From Bryum argenteum (lineage: Eukaryota > Streptophyta > Bryopsida > Bryales > Bryaceae), in NCBI GenBank assembly GCA_037043015.1, contig CM073328.1:10451495-10515494 (forward strand): a DNA stretch of 64,000 nucleotides. The letters run 5' to 3'. The position numbers and the translations under genes are program-made. Positions 51,438-63,041 of this stretch are shown one piece after another (positions within the stretch are counted from its first letter, which is position 1; each line of letters opens with the position of its first letter). The notes beneath the pieces are model-generated. The model did no database searches, was not told the DNA's origin, and was given only the letters and a program-made list of their open reading frames with translations.

Positions 51438-51807
51438 AATAGAGTTGATTCAATTATTTCAAATCAACAATTGAATGCTTTTGGTGTTTTTATTGCCAAA
51501 AAATGGAAAACTTTGGTATATAATAGGGTAGCTTTTGCAGACAAATTCTATTATGGAGGTATTTTTTCGACGGATTTTGGAAACTTTGGAAACTTAATTG
51601 CGTACTTAAAAAAGATCTAAATTGGAAACCTAAAGACCTATTAGAATTATATATGAGTATAACCAAAAGATGAGAATCACATATCAATCCTCTGCTTTTA
51701 TTTCTAAATTTATAAGTGAACTTTTACATAACATGTAGATCATATCTCACATACTAGTAACTAGGTAGGAACTAGCATAGTGTCACCCTAAGATGTTACG
51801 ACCTTCT

Positions 51808-52768
51808 CTACAAGAGAGATTCACAAAACTTCACTTTGGAAAAGTTACCATGAGGCAACAATTCCGTAGTTGTCAAACACGTCGTGGTATATGCCAACTC
51901 GCCTTCGAATAATTGTGCATAACGCGAGACTTTGAATGCAAACCCAAGCTCTACAGATTTCCAATTCTGGAGTGCAAAATCCAACATCCACGCCGACTCC
52001 TTGTTCACCGGGTACCCTTTGCTTCTCTTGAGGTGCGACTCTTTTGAGGCTTTAATTTGAGTTCCAATGACACCTCTTGGTAGAGAATCTCTTGCCCCTC
52101 TAAAACCACTGATAAAATTATGCGACGGAAAGTGGTCAAGCATTTCGGTAATGTGTTCGGATTCCATGCCATAAGAGTCACGTTGAACTCACTCCTCACC
52201 TTCAACATCAATCCTAGAAGAAGAATTGTCAATAGTTACTTTTTTGCAATAACTGAAAGAATTCACATTATGTCTTAACAATTTTCTCAATAATGTCTGT
52301 CAAAATTGTATTAATTATTAGTAGCTAGATTGATAATATTACGTGATATGACATGTCGGTGGCGTTTTGGTACACACCAATGTTGCGGAGATTTACATAC
52401 TTGAGGATTAGCCATGGCGGCTCCTGACAATTACCAACCACGGTGATCCATATGATAATTACAATCCTGAACAAAAAGGCCCAACCAAGGATTCTCGCGA
52501 CTTTGTCTACAACTTCTTCATCTAAGGCTTCCTCTATACCTTCGTCTATGTCGAGGTTACAATAGTCCCTAAGCTCTCCCCATGTTCTCGGAAAGTGAAC
52601 CAAGACGTCATAATCCTCTTTTACAACCCTCTCACAAGACATCAATGGATCGTTGTTATCTCGTCTCCATCCTCGACACTCATAGTCAAGGTCTGATCTA
52701 ATCAATCGAACTTTGCTAACTAGACTATTGAAGCGCCTCACGAGAAATCGATGCGTCTTTGGAGACAT
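51808..52768 (-). pseudogene. NHL/LEA_2-like membrane protein, array copy B (frameshifted)
   Basis: Exon 1 (52768-52343) is fully open for 142 codons: basic N-terminus, LMSCERVVKEDYDVLVHFPR, a hydrophobic helix (ILGWAFLFRIVIIIWITVV) and WLILKYVNLRNIGVYQNATD. Exon 2 starts at 52199 (VRSEFNVTLMAWNPNTLPKC). It loses frame near 52035, where an out-of-frame deletion removes the GTGATGTTGGAC block present in copy E. The proper C-terminal part then continues in another frame to 51808. The longest intact exon 1 in the array. Confidence 0.6.
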
Positions 52769-52769
52769 T

Positions 52770-53560
52770 TGCTACTTTTAAAACTGCTCTACCATATGCC
52801 AAAGTGCAACAAGGGGTTGCCAATTAACCCTCTTAAGACGCTTAGGGCACTTGTAACTTTTGAAACTCTAATGGTTGTAGTCTATCCTATCCGAAAGTAC
52901 AATAAGGAGTGTCTTGCAAAAGCTTACCCTTGGAGGGCAATTGCTACTTTTCAAATCACTCTATTGTTTGCAAAAAGTGCCATAACCAAATGACGCTTTC
53001 AAGATGCGAAGGGTTCTTGTTACTATTAAGGTAGGAGAGCCTAAAAGCTCATGTCCAATAAAAAGCGTACATGCTAAATTCTTGCTATCATAAAGATTCA
53101 ATCACCCTACAATTAAAATCAATGTACCCCATGCGTACATCTAGTAGGGAGCTCGATTACATGTTATCCTCTATTAGTCACTTCTAAAATTGTAATTACT
53201 GATATAAGTAAACTACGTGATTATAAGTTGAAAAATAGGAAGCCACTCATTCCACAACTTCAGGGGTCTAGTAAATCCCTTAAATGTACCAAAATAGGTG
53301 TATATGCCATAAACCCAAATGGTTGCACTCTACCCTATCCAAAAAGTGCAAAAAGGGGTGCTCTCAAGACCTTATTATTAAAGCCTTTTCAATTGTGACG
53401 TGCCTCTCAATCGTGCTTGCTTTCTACATTTAAGGTACTATTTTGTTTGTTTACACGTTTTGTTTGTGTTGTTAGAGTAAAGTAGTCTCATAGTGATTCT
53501 TAGTAATTTCTATTTGGTTTTATATGTTGTTGATTTGATTCGATATTGATCTTTAGGTGA
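52770..53560. repeat. Duplicated spacer upstream of copy B
   Basis: Same blocks as at 47400 ('aagtgcaacaaggggt', 'ctctaatggttg', 'ccctatccaaaaagtgcaa'). Confidence 0.6.
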
Positions 53561-53979
53561 AAGCACTCCAATAAGTACTTCAATTGCAATGGAAAGTGAA
53601 ATTGGACACTAATCTCATAACTATTGAGGAACACTATGTGGCTTTCTAAAAATAAGAATAATTTTCATAGACACTAAGTAATAACTTTTGTGTGCCAAGT
53701 TATCAATAGAGAATAACACTTAATATGAACATGATTATTGAAAAACCTAAGACTAAATACCAACTTTGTGAATTGTTTAGATTTGATATTTTACTCATGT
53801 GTCGGCTTATGTTGTAACTCATGTATTTGGTGATGTGGTTGACAATCATCTCGAGAGGGGGGAGTAATTCAACCATTGATGTTATGCTCTTTAAGCATAG
53901 ACATACAAGAATAGGTCCAACAAATACTTTTTCCATGCCAATCTTAAAATAAATTTATAAATATTCTTCTTTCATTACC

Positions 53980-54840
53980 TTAGTTGCAAACTTTCACGAG
54001 AAGATATCCTTCTAAGACAACAATCTCGTAGCCGTCAAACACGTTGTGGTATATGCCAACTCGCCTTTTGTCAAATACGTTGTGGTATATGCTAAATCGC
54101 CTATCACTATTTCCGCATGACACGAAACTTTGAACACAAACCCAAGCCCTACATAATTCCAATTTCTAAGTTCAAAATCCAACAACCACGCGGACTCCTT
54201 CACTCAATACCCTTTGTTCCTCAATTCTAGCACAAATGATGCAACTCTCTTGGGGCTTTAATTTGAATCCTAGTGGCACCGCTTGGTGCAGAATTTGCTC
54301 CTCCTCCAAATCCGCTATACAATCATGCGGATAAAACATTTCCGGAACCTGTTTGTATTCTACGTCGTAAGAGTTACATTGAACTCACTTCTCACCCGCC
54401 ATGCTGTAGAGAACTTAGCCCAAGAATTTTCTTTTTGTCCATGATGACTTGTTTGCAATGACTCATTCAATAGAGTTTATGCCTAAAAGTTTACTGACTA
54501 ATGTCTCCTAAAGCTAGCTGACTTAGTGGTAGTTAGATCAATGATATTACGTGTTACTGGTGTTCTAATACGCAACAATGTTGCGGAAATTTACATCCTT
54601 GAGGATTAGCCATGGCTCCTTGTGAAAATTATCAACCACGATCATTACATCGAGGGCAACAAGGCCCAACCAAGTATTCTCTTGATTTCGTATGATTCGA
54701 CGTTTTTGCAACCGTCTTAATTAGCATTGTTCTCTCCACCTTCTTGCGAAATGAACAACCACATCGTCATCCTCTTCGATGGCTCTCATACATGGATCGC
54801 TCAGTGATGTCCCCTCTGGACCAACCTCAAAATTCATAGT
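53980..54840 (-). pseudogene. NHL/LEA_2-like membrane protein, array copy C (multiple stops)
   Basis: The ATG near 54840 begins MNFEVGPEG and reaches DPCMRAIEEDDDVVVHFARR. Then EPWLILKDVNFRNIVAY is followed by TAG where copies A and E have a Gln codon. Exon 2 (VRSEFNVTLTT) also hits TAG in place of the conserved Trp of the AWNPN motif. A 34-bp local duplication lies at about 54020-54090. Dead copy. Confidence 0.6.
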
Positions 54841-54909
54841 GAGGGTCTGTGATCGAATCTGAGATCAATTATAGATCGATTAAGCTTAGCTAGAATATTC
54901 AAGCGCCCC

Positions 54910-55450
54910 GTGTGAATATGCCTTCGGAAGGTATATGCTACCTTTTAAAATTGCGAGAGTACAAGAAGGAGTTGTCAATTAACCCTCTCAAGACACTTAA
55001 GACATTTGTTGCTTTTGAAACTCTAATGGTTGCACTCTATCCTATCCAAAAGTACAACAAGGGGTGTCTTGCGAAAGGTTGCAGTTGGAGGGCAATTGCT
55101 ACTTTCCGAACCACTTTCTTCTTGTATGCAAAAAGTGTAACCATTTGGTATTGATGATGACAAGTGCCCTTCTCATCTTGAGATTGAACCCAAAGAACCT
55201 TCTCAAGATGAGAAGGGCACTTGTTATTATCAATACCAAATGGTTGCACTCTACCCTATCCCAAAAGTGCTACTCATGGTGCTCCTGAGATTGTATTAGT
55301 AAGAGCCACTTGCGACGTGCCTCTCAATCGGGGGCTTTCTTTTTACGTTTTGGGTACTACTTGTCGGTTTGTGTTGTTAGAGTGAAGTAGTCGCATAGTA
55401 ATAATTGATAAATTCTCTTTAGTTGTGAATGTTGTTGATTTGTTTTATTA
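54910..55450. repeat. Duplicated spacer upstream of copy C
   Basis: Same flank blocks as the other spacers. It contains the long inverted repeat at 55141-55243. Confidence 0.6.
55141..55243. repeat. Long inverted repeat, arms about 43 bp
   Basis: CCATTTGGTATTGATGATGA and CAAGTGCCCTTCTCATCTTGAG pair almost perfectly with the downstream arm ending TTATCAATACCAAATGG, with a short spacer of about 17 bp. The right arm belongs to the duplicated flank block; the left is its inverted copy. Confidence 0.85.
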
Positions 55451-55638
55451 TTTATATTTAGGTGAAAGCACTCTAATATATACTTTCACTGCCGAAATTG
55501 GGCACTACCTTCATAACGGTTGAGAAATAATGTAATGTGTGGCTTTCTAAAAATAACGCTAATGTTCATATATCACTAATCAATAATTCTTGTCGAGTTT
55601 TCAATAGAGAATATAATGTGTATAAAAGGCCCTTGTAC

Positions 55639-55948
55639 TAAGGCCCACTTTATACACAGGCTGGGGCCGGCTGGAGAGCGGGCCGGATTGAACTGCTAAG
55701 GTTCGGGTCCAAGGTGGGAAGTTCGGGCCGGTGTAATTAAACCGTGTCCCAATTGCATCACTTGGGCCCAAACATTTTGGCGCCAAAACAGTGCCACGTA
55801 GGATGCCACATAGGATAAATTGAAGTTCAGGTCGGGCCTTAGTATAAAGCCCTTAGACCCGATTTGAAAGAATCGAGTCATCCTATTGGTTGAAATTTGA
55901 AGAATTCAGGCCGGCCCTCAATTCGGCCCCAAGTATAAAGTGGCCCTA
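55639..55948. mobile_element. Inverted-repeat element, GC-rich (about 310 bp)
   Basis: Left AGGCCCACTTTATACACAGG and right GTATAAAGTGGCCCT are inverted ends. GC-rich interior with several GGCCGG/GGGCCC strings, unlike the AT-rich surroundings. It interrupts the flank of the array. Superfamily not determined; no clear target duplication. Confidence 0.5.
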
Positions 55949-56383
55949 AAATGCATTCAACAATCTCACAACGTTTTGGATGAAAACTATGTATTAGCAC
56001 TAGGACTGGACTAAATATGATCTCCAATCCAACAAATTTTGTCAAAGACTCACTTTAAATGGATAAGTTAAGTTCCTTCAAAAATTATATAATCATTCAA
56101 AATGTCAAATTTTGACATTGGAGACGTTCATGGGTTGGAGTAAAAAATATCAAAAGTCTAAAATTGCATAAAAGATTATACGGATGCCCCATAGACATAT
56201 GTTAAGAACATTTGTCCTACTGAATAATATACAAACACTTGAAATAAAAATATCAACACTTAATACCTAGGGTAATTTTAAACTCTCATTGTAGTGTGTT
56301 ATAAGAGCACCATGTTCCAAGTTAGCTTGGGAAAATTTACCGTTAAGTGGTGTCCTACTAAACATATCACATCAACTAGTTGA

Positions 56384-57323
56384 TTAACCCCTAAAAATCC
56401 AGGAAAGCCTATCAGGCTTTCTGAGATTTCGGGCAGCTCATTTTAAGCATTTAAATTGATATTTTTGCCTAAGATTTTTATTGGGTGCTCCCCATACAGT
56501 AATGTGTATGTGGTAAAATTTTCAAAGTCAAATTTTAATTTTATAACCTTCATCTAGAAATTTTAGGTTTCAAGTCCAAAACGGGCAGTTTAAAATAATT
56601 TTTTTTAATTTTTTTTTTTTTAGAAATATGTTCATTACCAAATTACTATTCAAATTCCAATGTGTCCGAAGTCAAAAAGTTTACCAATTTTACAAGGGCA
56701 GCCTCCAAAACTTTCAAAAACAATCTTCACAATTTCTAGTAATTTTACAATTTTTTCTTTCAAAAATTGCCAAAATTCGAGATTTTGGATTTTTTCCAAT
56801 TTTTTTTTTTTTTTTTCTGAATTCACATTATCATAAATGCACCTTCTCACCGTCGAGATTTTTCTCAAACTAAATATATCATACGTGGTGCTTGTTTTAC
56901 TATATGGTTGTTTTTAGACCTTCTTTCATAAAATATTTTACATTAAGGTCAAAAAGTGGAATTGGTCTCTAAAATTTTGCATGAGCATAACCAACTTGAT
57001 TACCTACATGAAAAAAAATGAGGGAAAAATATTTGGAATAAGAATCATCAAGTTGCCCTTGGCACCATTTAGACAATGCCTCTCACGCAGCGGCAAAAAA
57101 AAAGTGTTGGTCAAACTTTGATTGTTATGATCTCACAAATGAAAAACATCCAACGGTTGAAATTTTGACCAGTCCTTTGTATACAAGTTAGGTACAAGAT
57201 CTTACGGTTCAAAGTCTAAAACCAGAAAAAAAGTTTCTCCATTTCCCCATCTCCCAACGAAGGTGAAAAATGGCAGTTTTTGGTTCTGGAGGTCGAGGAA
57301 ACCCCTGGATTTTTAGGGGTTAA
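56384..57323. mobile_element. TTAA-flanked MITE, copy 7 (940 bp, perfect TIRs)
   Basis: TTAACCCCTAAAAATCCAGG at the left is matched base for base by CCTGGATTTTTAGGGGTTAA at the right. The interior is non-coding, with a poly-T run near 56800 and segments shared in reverse with 32817-33389. The longest and best-preserved member. Confidence 0.85.
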
Positions 57324-57539
57324 CTCCGAACGTGTTGCATTAATTAGTTGGATAAATGGCCTTGTCGTCGTTGCTAACGACTCTAAACTTGTGAGACAAG
57401 GACCACATCAAGTAGCTTGCGAGAAATTTCCATTGGATGGTGTAGTAGTGATCATGTTACATCGATTGACTACCAACTCGCCTTGCCATGATTACACATG
57501 ACACCGAGGCTTAAGCTGAATATATACGAAGTTCATATT

Positions 57540-58990
57540 GCTTGAGTTATGGAGCTCTAGATCCACCAATAACGCTACTCCTTCTTCAATAGGTACCCAT
57601 CTCCTCTCAAGTCCAACAAGTCCAACATCACTGTGCAACTCTCTTTTGACTTTAATCCGATTTCCAATCGAACCTCATGCTGCCCCTTGAACTCCATTGA
57701 GAAACTCAGGTGATGGAATGTGGTGAAGCATTTAGTTAATGTGTTCACATTCCTTGCCATGAGATTCAATCTAAATTTAGTGCTCACTTGCCATACATGC
57801 ATCATTGCCAATACCCCAACTTAGCCACAAAAGGGTTTCAATGTTGAACCTCATTGGTGATCTACTTGGTATGGCGTGTTGGCATTGTTCTGGTACACAT
57901 TCAACTATTTTGTGGATGTTTACATCTGGGTGATGGTCTGGTTGGGGTACCCAAAAAGGTTGTCCCATGAACAATTGCACTCTATGCTGGTGTGACAAAC
58001 ATATCCATTTTTAAACTGTAATACAATAAGACTACATTAGATGTGGTTTTAGTTGTCTATACTTATAATGTATCAAGAAAAAAAATTAAAAATTAAAAAA
58101 AATTTTGAAGTAATTTTATTTGATTTTTTAGTTAAAAAAGTAAGTCATGTCCCAATAACCTAAAATCCATAGAATCAAGCAAATGGAATATCAACCATTT
58201 TTATTTTAATATAATTTTTGAATATGACCTACATCTTCTTGTATAGAATACAAAATAATTTATTTAATAATAAAAAATTAATTCATTGTGCACTATAATG
58301 CCTGCAAATCCCCAAATTCAACACTTTTTCCCTCATCTATGAATGGATCCAAAAAAAATAAAAAATCTAAAAGAAAATCTATAGGCATATATATTTTGAT
58401 TTCAGTGAGGTGCATGATATTTTATTTTCTATTTTAGGGTCTTTTTACTTGATTAAAATGACTAAATTAGACAAACTTTGGAGGTTTTCAATAAAAATAA
58501 CCTAATTAGTGTGTCCAAAAAGTGATACCCCAAGCTTACCATTGCCCATCTTTGATTGTCGGCTCTAGCGGCTCCTTACAATCTGGTGGCACAATTAGCA
58601 ATAGGATGATGATCGTGATGGCAGATTGGAAGATAGAGATGGAGATTTCAACTTGATTTTGTGCACCCCTCATTGCGCAAGCAACTTTCTGAGCATACAC
58701 TAGGTAAAGAGTTCCCTCTCTCTTTTCATGTAATTTGCTTCTACATTCTTTAATCTTCCCAAAAAGGGCTTTTCAATGATTTTGTGCACCCCCAGTTGTT
58801 CACACCTATTGCAACTCTCTCCATTTTTTTGTCTCCACCCATTGCCATGGGCTCTACGTTGGTCCCTCCATGATGTTGGGAACACAACTACCACCCGGAA
58901 ATATTCTTGGATGGCCCTCTCACACGACATTGCCGCTACGACTGTCGCCTCCACCATCAACGTAACAACGGTATGACCTAATAGAGTAGT
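57540..58990 (-). pseudogene. NHL/LEA_2-like membrane protein, array copy D (insertion plus frameshifts)
   Basis: Pieces in order on the minus strand: AAMSCERAIQEYFRVVVVFP (near 58925-58860), a membrane helix in another frame (about 58650-58570), then HPDVNIHKIV (about 57935-57900) and exon 2 with ARNVNTLTKCFTTF. Exon 2 ends at a TAG near 57575 caused by a lost base where copy E reads on. About 550 bp of very AT-rich DNA (58016-58565) sits between the membrane helix and the next segment. Confidence 0.55.
58016..58565. other. AT-rich insertion inside copy D
   Basis: Nearly all A/T, with no counterpart in the other copies. No terminal repeats found, so its nature is open. Confidence 0.45.
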
Positions 58991-59005
58991 GCAATGATCG
59001 ATCAA

Positions 59006-60824
59006 TTGAGCGTAGCTACCTAGATATTCAATCGGCTATACAAGAACAATTTGCAAATGGATCCGTCCGTTAGTGTTGAATCTCTACAAAGCCTTCACCG
59101 CTAAAGCTATGATGCAATGCCACCTTGGGCGCCTACCTCTACAACAATGAAATGTTTGGCAAGGGCTCCGATACAAAGGTGTTGCCTAAAGTAATATATA
59201 AGCTTCCAAAGTGAAAAAGCCTTGTCGAACAAGTGCACATAAGAGTAGCAATGGACAAACAAGGGACTACATACTAGCATGAACCACCACCCAATAGCAA
59301 GCATTGTCTTCTTGGAATTGTCGGCACTAGTCAGCCGATACAGTCACTGTTGGTGGAGAAGTGAACACTTCCTTGCCGACTAGGTTGAATGCATTCGATT
59401 CTCATGAAAACAAAACTCAAAAATAATTTTGTGGTGAATCTTTGACTTCAAAGATGAGACGGGTCGGTACAAAATACTTCAACATAGTTATATAAATGGG
59501 TGCTCTTTCTAAGGGAGCGGTATCAATAATGGAGCATTAGGCTTCATCACCATGAAGCACATATTAATAGCCTCTCCACTCAATGTACTTACCGCAAATG
59601 TATAAGGTGCACAATTTGGACACCATCATAGAAACACCTATAAGACTAATAATGATGATTCCACTTTGAATATCCTTCCATTTACTTTTCTCATGATGAA
59701 AATTGCTTACACTATTACTTCACTACAAAACAAAAGATCTAACATTTGAATCCTATTGAATACTGAGCACTCTTCCTTGGATGATAGCTGCTTCGAAGTA
59801 CCTAGAACGGAAAGTACATGAGCATAGGCGCCAAATGTTGGATGACACCCTATAACGTTGAGAAGTTTGAACTCCTTCATCATATGTGGATTTTGACAAG
59901 ATTCCTTAAGTTGTAGTTTAATTCCTCAATGGCTAGGTTATGTTTAGCTTACAAATACAATTTTACAATTTTTTTAAATAAAAATGAAGGTAAGCTATTT
60001 AGATCCGAACTGACTTAGAACTTTGTAGTAAATAGTCTATTGTAGGTCATGTGAATTGAATTTTGAGTCATGAAGTCTCAGAGATACTAATACATGTATT
60101 TATTCTAAATACACAACATCTAAAAGCCTACATTCTTTCTTTGAAGTCTAAACTGAAAAAACCACAAACAAATTTGAAAATAAACAAACAACCAACTATA
60201 ATTGAAATATCCGCCCTCATCTCAGTTACACCCTTGAACCAAAAACATCACTATAAAAATTCTAGGACTTGAATATCACTTTGCATCGTTGAGAGTGTTT
60301 CTACTATTTCATATTGAGGACCAATTCACACCTAGACCTCTAGCACAGAAATATGTGACATATCCTCAAAATTTCGTGTCACAATGAATTCAATTGATTA
60401 AGCTTTCCATTGGAATGAAACCCAAAAATAAATGTTGAAAATTTAGTATATCATTGATTCAAATCAAAAAAATTCTAACTATGAAGTTGTTTGATTTCAT
60501 CTTAAGATTACTCTTATATCTAATTGTCCATGAAAAATATATAAAAATCTAATTGTCGGTTTCCAATTGCTGAACATGCTCTCTATCAAAATCTTAAACA
60601 AAAGTAGTTCGCACTTAAATGCACCCCGCCATAAATTCATACCATCTTGGATGGATTTGCATATTATATCAAGATTTGGGTTATGATGCAACAAAACTCA
60701 TCAAAATCAAACTTAGAATGGAGAAAGTCTAGCTCTAGATAGAAAATTCCAACTATTCATCCAAAATGTCAAATATTCACATTGTGAGCAATAAGTGGTC
60801 AACTACACTACTCTAGGTCTAATG
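59006..60824. other. Duplicated upstream flank and AT-rich DNA
   Basis: 59030-59460 matches 61790-62130 and about 62380 upstream of copy E ('caagcattgtcttc.tggaattgtcggca', 'cttgccgac'), so copies D and E were duplicated with their flanks. 59470-60820 holds no gene I can support. Confidence 0.55.
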
Positions 60825-60836
60825 TTTAACAAGAAG

Positions 60837-60960
60837 GAGGGGGAAGTAGTATTGTTTCAATTTCCCCTTGTCCGGTGGCCATCGGGATATTAGCATTACG
60901 AACGGACACTTCATTCACGCCGGCCCCTTGGAAAGGGACCGGAGTTTCTATCTATCTATC
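60837..60960 (+). mobile_element. tRNA-derived SINE, copy 3 (5'-truncated, 124 bp)
   Basis: Only the tail half is present, ending CGGAGTTTCTATCTATC. A 12-bp duplication TTTAACAAGAAG lies on both sides (about 60825-60836 and 60961-60972). It matches the minus-strand 3' half of copy 2 ('ccggtggccatcgggatatt', 'cattacgaacggacact'). Confidence 0.85.
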
Positions 60961-60969
60961 TTTAACAAG

Positions 60970-61771
60970 AAGACCATGCCAAACCACGAGTAGAGTTAGC
61001 TTGCAAAAAACTACCATGGGGCGGAGTCCTCTCGATTGTGTCACATGATGTGGTTATCCAACTCGCCTTACGGTCGTTGCTCATGACCCGGGAGTCGAAG
61101 GTGAATGTAAGCTCCATACCGCTTGCATTTCGGAGCTCTAGATCCAACAACAACGCCGACCTCTTCTTTAGTGGGTACCCGTCTCCTCTCAAGTCCAACA
61201 TCACGGTGCGACTCTTTTTTGGCTTCAGTCCGAATCCCTGTGGCACCTCCTGTCGCACAATCTGCTGCCCCTTGAACTCCACCGACACAATCATACGACG
61301 GAAAGTGGTGAAGCATTTAGTTACCGAGTTCGGATTCTTGCCGTGAGATTTACGCTGAACTCACTCCTCACCTGCCATACAGTCTCGCATCACCGCCAAA
61401 TGAATACCCCATTTGAAACTTAGCGAGAAATCAAATCAATTGAAGGATTAAAATCTTCTGTAAAAGAGCTAGCTAGCTCGCTCAACCGATGAGATTACCT
61501 GATATGGCGAGTCGGTGCTGTTCTGGTAGACAACCATGTTGCGGATGTTCACATCCTCCAGGTCCATCGTCGGCGTATCCTGACAGTCTGCCAGCACCAT
61601 GAGTATTAGGATGGGGAGCCATAATTGAGAAGTGAATATGAGCCCAAAGCAGATGACAAATGATACTTTGCCAATGTCACACGACATCCTACAACTGTCC
61701 CCTCCCCTCAGCGCGCCTTCGATCGGTCTCAACAATGCTATGACCAGTTTGAGAAGGTGATCGATCAATCG
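60970..61771 (-). pseudogene. NHL/LEA_2-like membrane protein, array copy E (single-base frameshift)
   Basis: Exon 1 (61768-61499) reads MIDHLLKLVIALLRPIEG, a membrane helix (FTSQLWLPILILMVLA) and MDLEDVNIRNMVVYQNSTDS. Exon 2 begins VRSEFSVNLTA and then loses one base in the AWNPN codons (GCAAGAATCC for GCATGGAATCC), reaching TAA. The rest of the domain is well preserved in the next frame (KCFTTFRRMIVSVEFKGQQI, PQGFGLKPKKSRTVMLDLRG). This is the least decayed copy; one base separates it from an open frame. Confidence 0.6.
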
Positions 61772-62147
61772 AAGATTGTATCGCCTCGCGGCTGCGGCTT
61801 AACAGGATCCGTCTGTGACTGCTGGATCAATCAATAGGCCACTACCGCTAGATCTATTGCTACAATAGTAATTTATGATGCGATGCCGGGCGGGCTATCT
61901 AGACTGCTGGTCTAAGACTCTGGTTACAATGTAGCTGCATAACAGAAGCTTCTCGAACAAGTGCAGATAAGAGCACCGAGGGACAGACAAGGAACTTTAG
62001 GAACCACCACCTTATAACAAGCATTGTCTTCCTGGAATTGTCGGCAGAAGTCGGCCAATACAGTGATTGTCGGTCGGGAAGTGAGCACTTGCTTGCCGAC
62101 GAAGTTTCGTACATTAGATTCTTATGATTCAAACTGGATTTAGACTA

Positions 62148-62364
62148 CACTAAATAGGTAGATTAGTGTTAGATACACTAATTTACATAAACATGCTATA
62201 AGCTTTTGTTGTTAGTCAATTTTTTTACCCTCTACATTAGTCAAAATGGGGATCCTTCCCTAGTATTCGAATGGATACTCTTGGTAAATATTTTTTACCA
62301 AAAGTAAAAACTTGTAGCATTTTCAAATCTTATAAAAATCTAACACTAATCTACCTATTTAGTG
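62148..62364. mobile_element. TA-flanked MITE with CACTAAAT ends, copy 2 (217 bp)
   Basis: CACTAAATAGGTAGATTAGT and ACTAATCTACCTATTTAGTG are perfect inverted ends, with TA on both sides. Same length as the copy at 22617. It sits in the upstream flank of copy E and is absent from the corresponding flank of copy D. Confidence 0.85.
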
Positions 62365-62366
62365 TA

Positions 62367-63041
62367 GCATATCATGGCGAATCTTTGACTTGAGAGGAGA
62401 AGAGGTTAATAAACTCAACTGAAGTTTTCAACCTTCTACTAGAAAAGCTAAGTAGTTGGCCCATCGATAACGAGATCGACATCAATCGATACTGTGACCT
62501 GTCGGTGGATCGGTATTCGCGGGAATTAGATTCAGGAAAATAAAAATGGCGAATCTTCGACAAATTTGTACTTCAAATTGGAGGCTGGTGAGTCAATGAG
62601 GTCTCCAATGGTTTGTCAAAGCTTCATCCTTGATAATGGCGGTTTGAACATTCAGTATATCATACAAAACCTCCCCAATTTGCAAATGAATATTGTTCTC
62701 CCATAGATAAAAAGAAATTATGACTACAATATCCTTAAGCGAGTGTAAAATTACTCACGAATACGCCCAAGGAAGATCACGCAAGACCTAGAACTACTCA
62801 TGTGCACGAGGTTCATTCAAGTCCGAAGTTCATTCTCTTAAATTACTGAGTCCATATCCTACTATGGACTTTCACAAATGATTCCAAGCAGCCATGACAG
62901 AAAGAATCTCATTACGATTTCTGAAGTATTTACATCAGGGAGCTATCGCTTCTACTGTACCTTAAATCCTAAACCCCTGATCTGCTTAAACCCTAAACCC
63001 TGGTCTGGATCAAGGCCAGGAATGTGGAGAATGGTACAACA
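62367..63041. other. Spacer and 3' region of the PRP6 gene
   Basis: The last 200 bp probably hold the 3' untranslated region. It contains telomere-like strings (TAAACCCTAAACCCTGG) near 62985. Confidence 0.5.
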
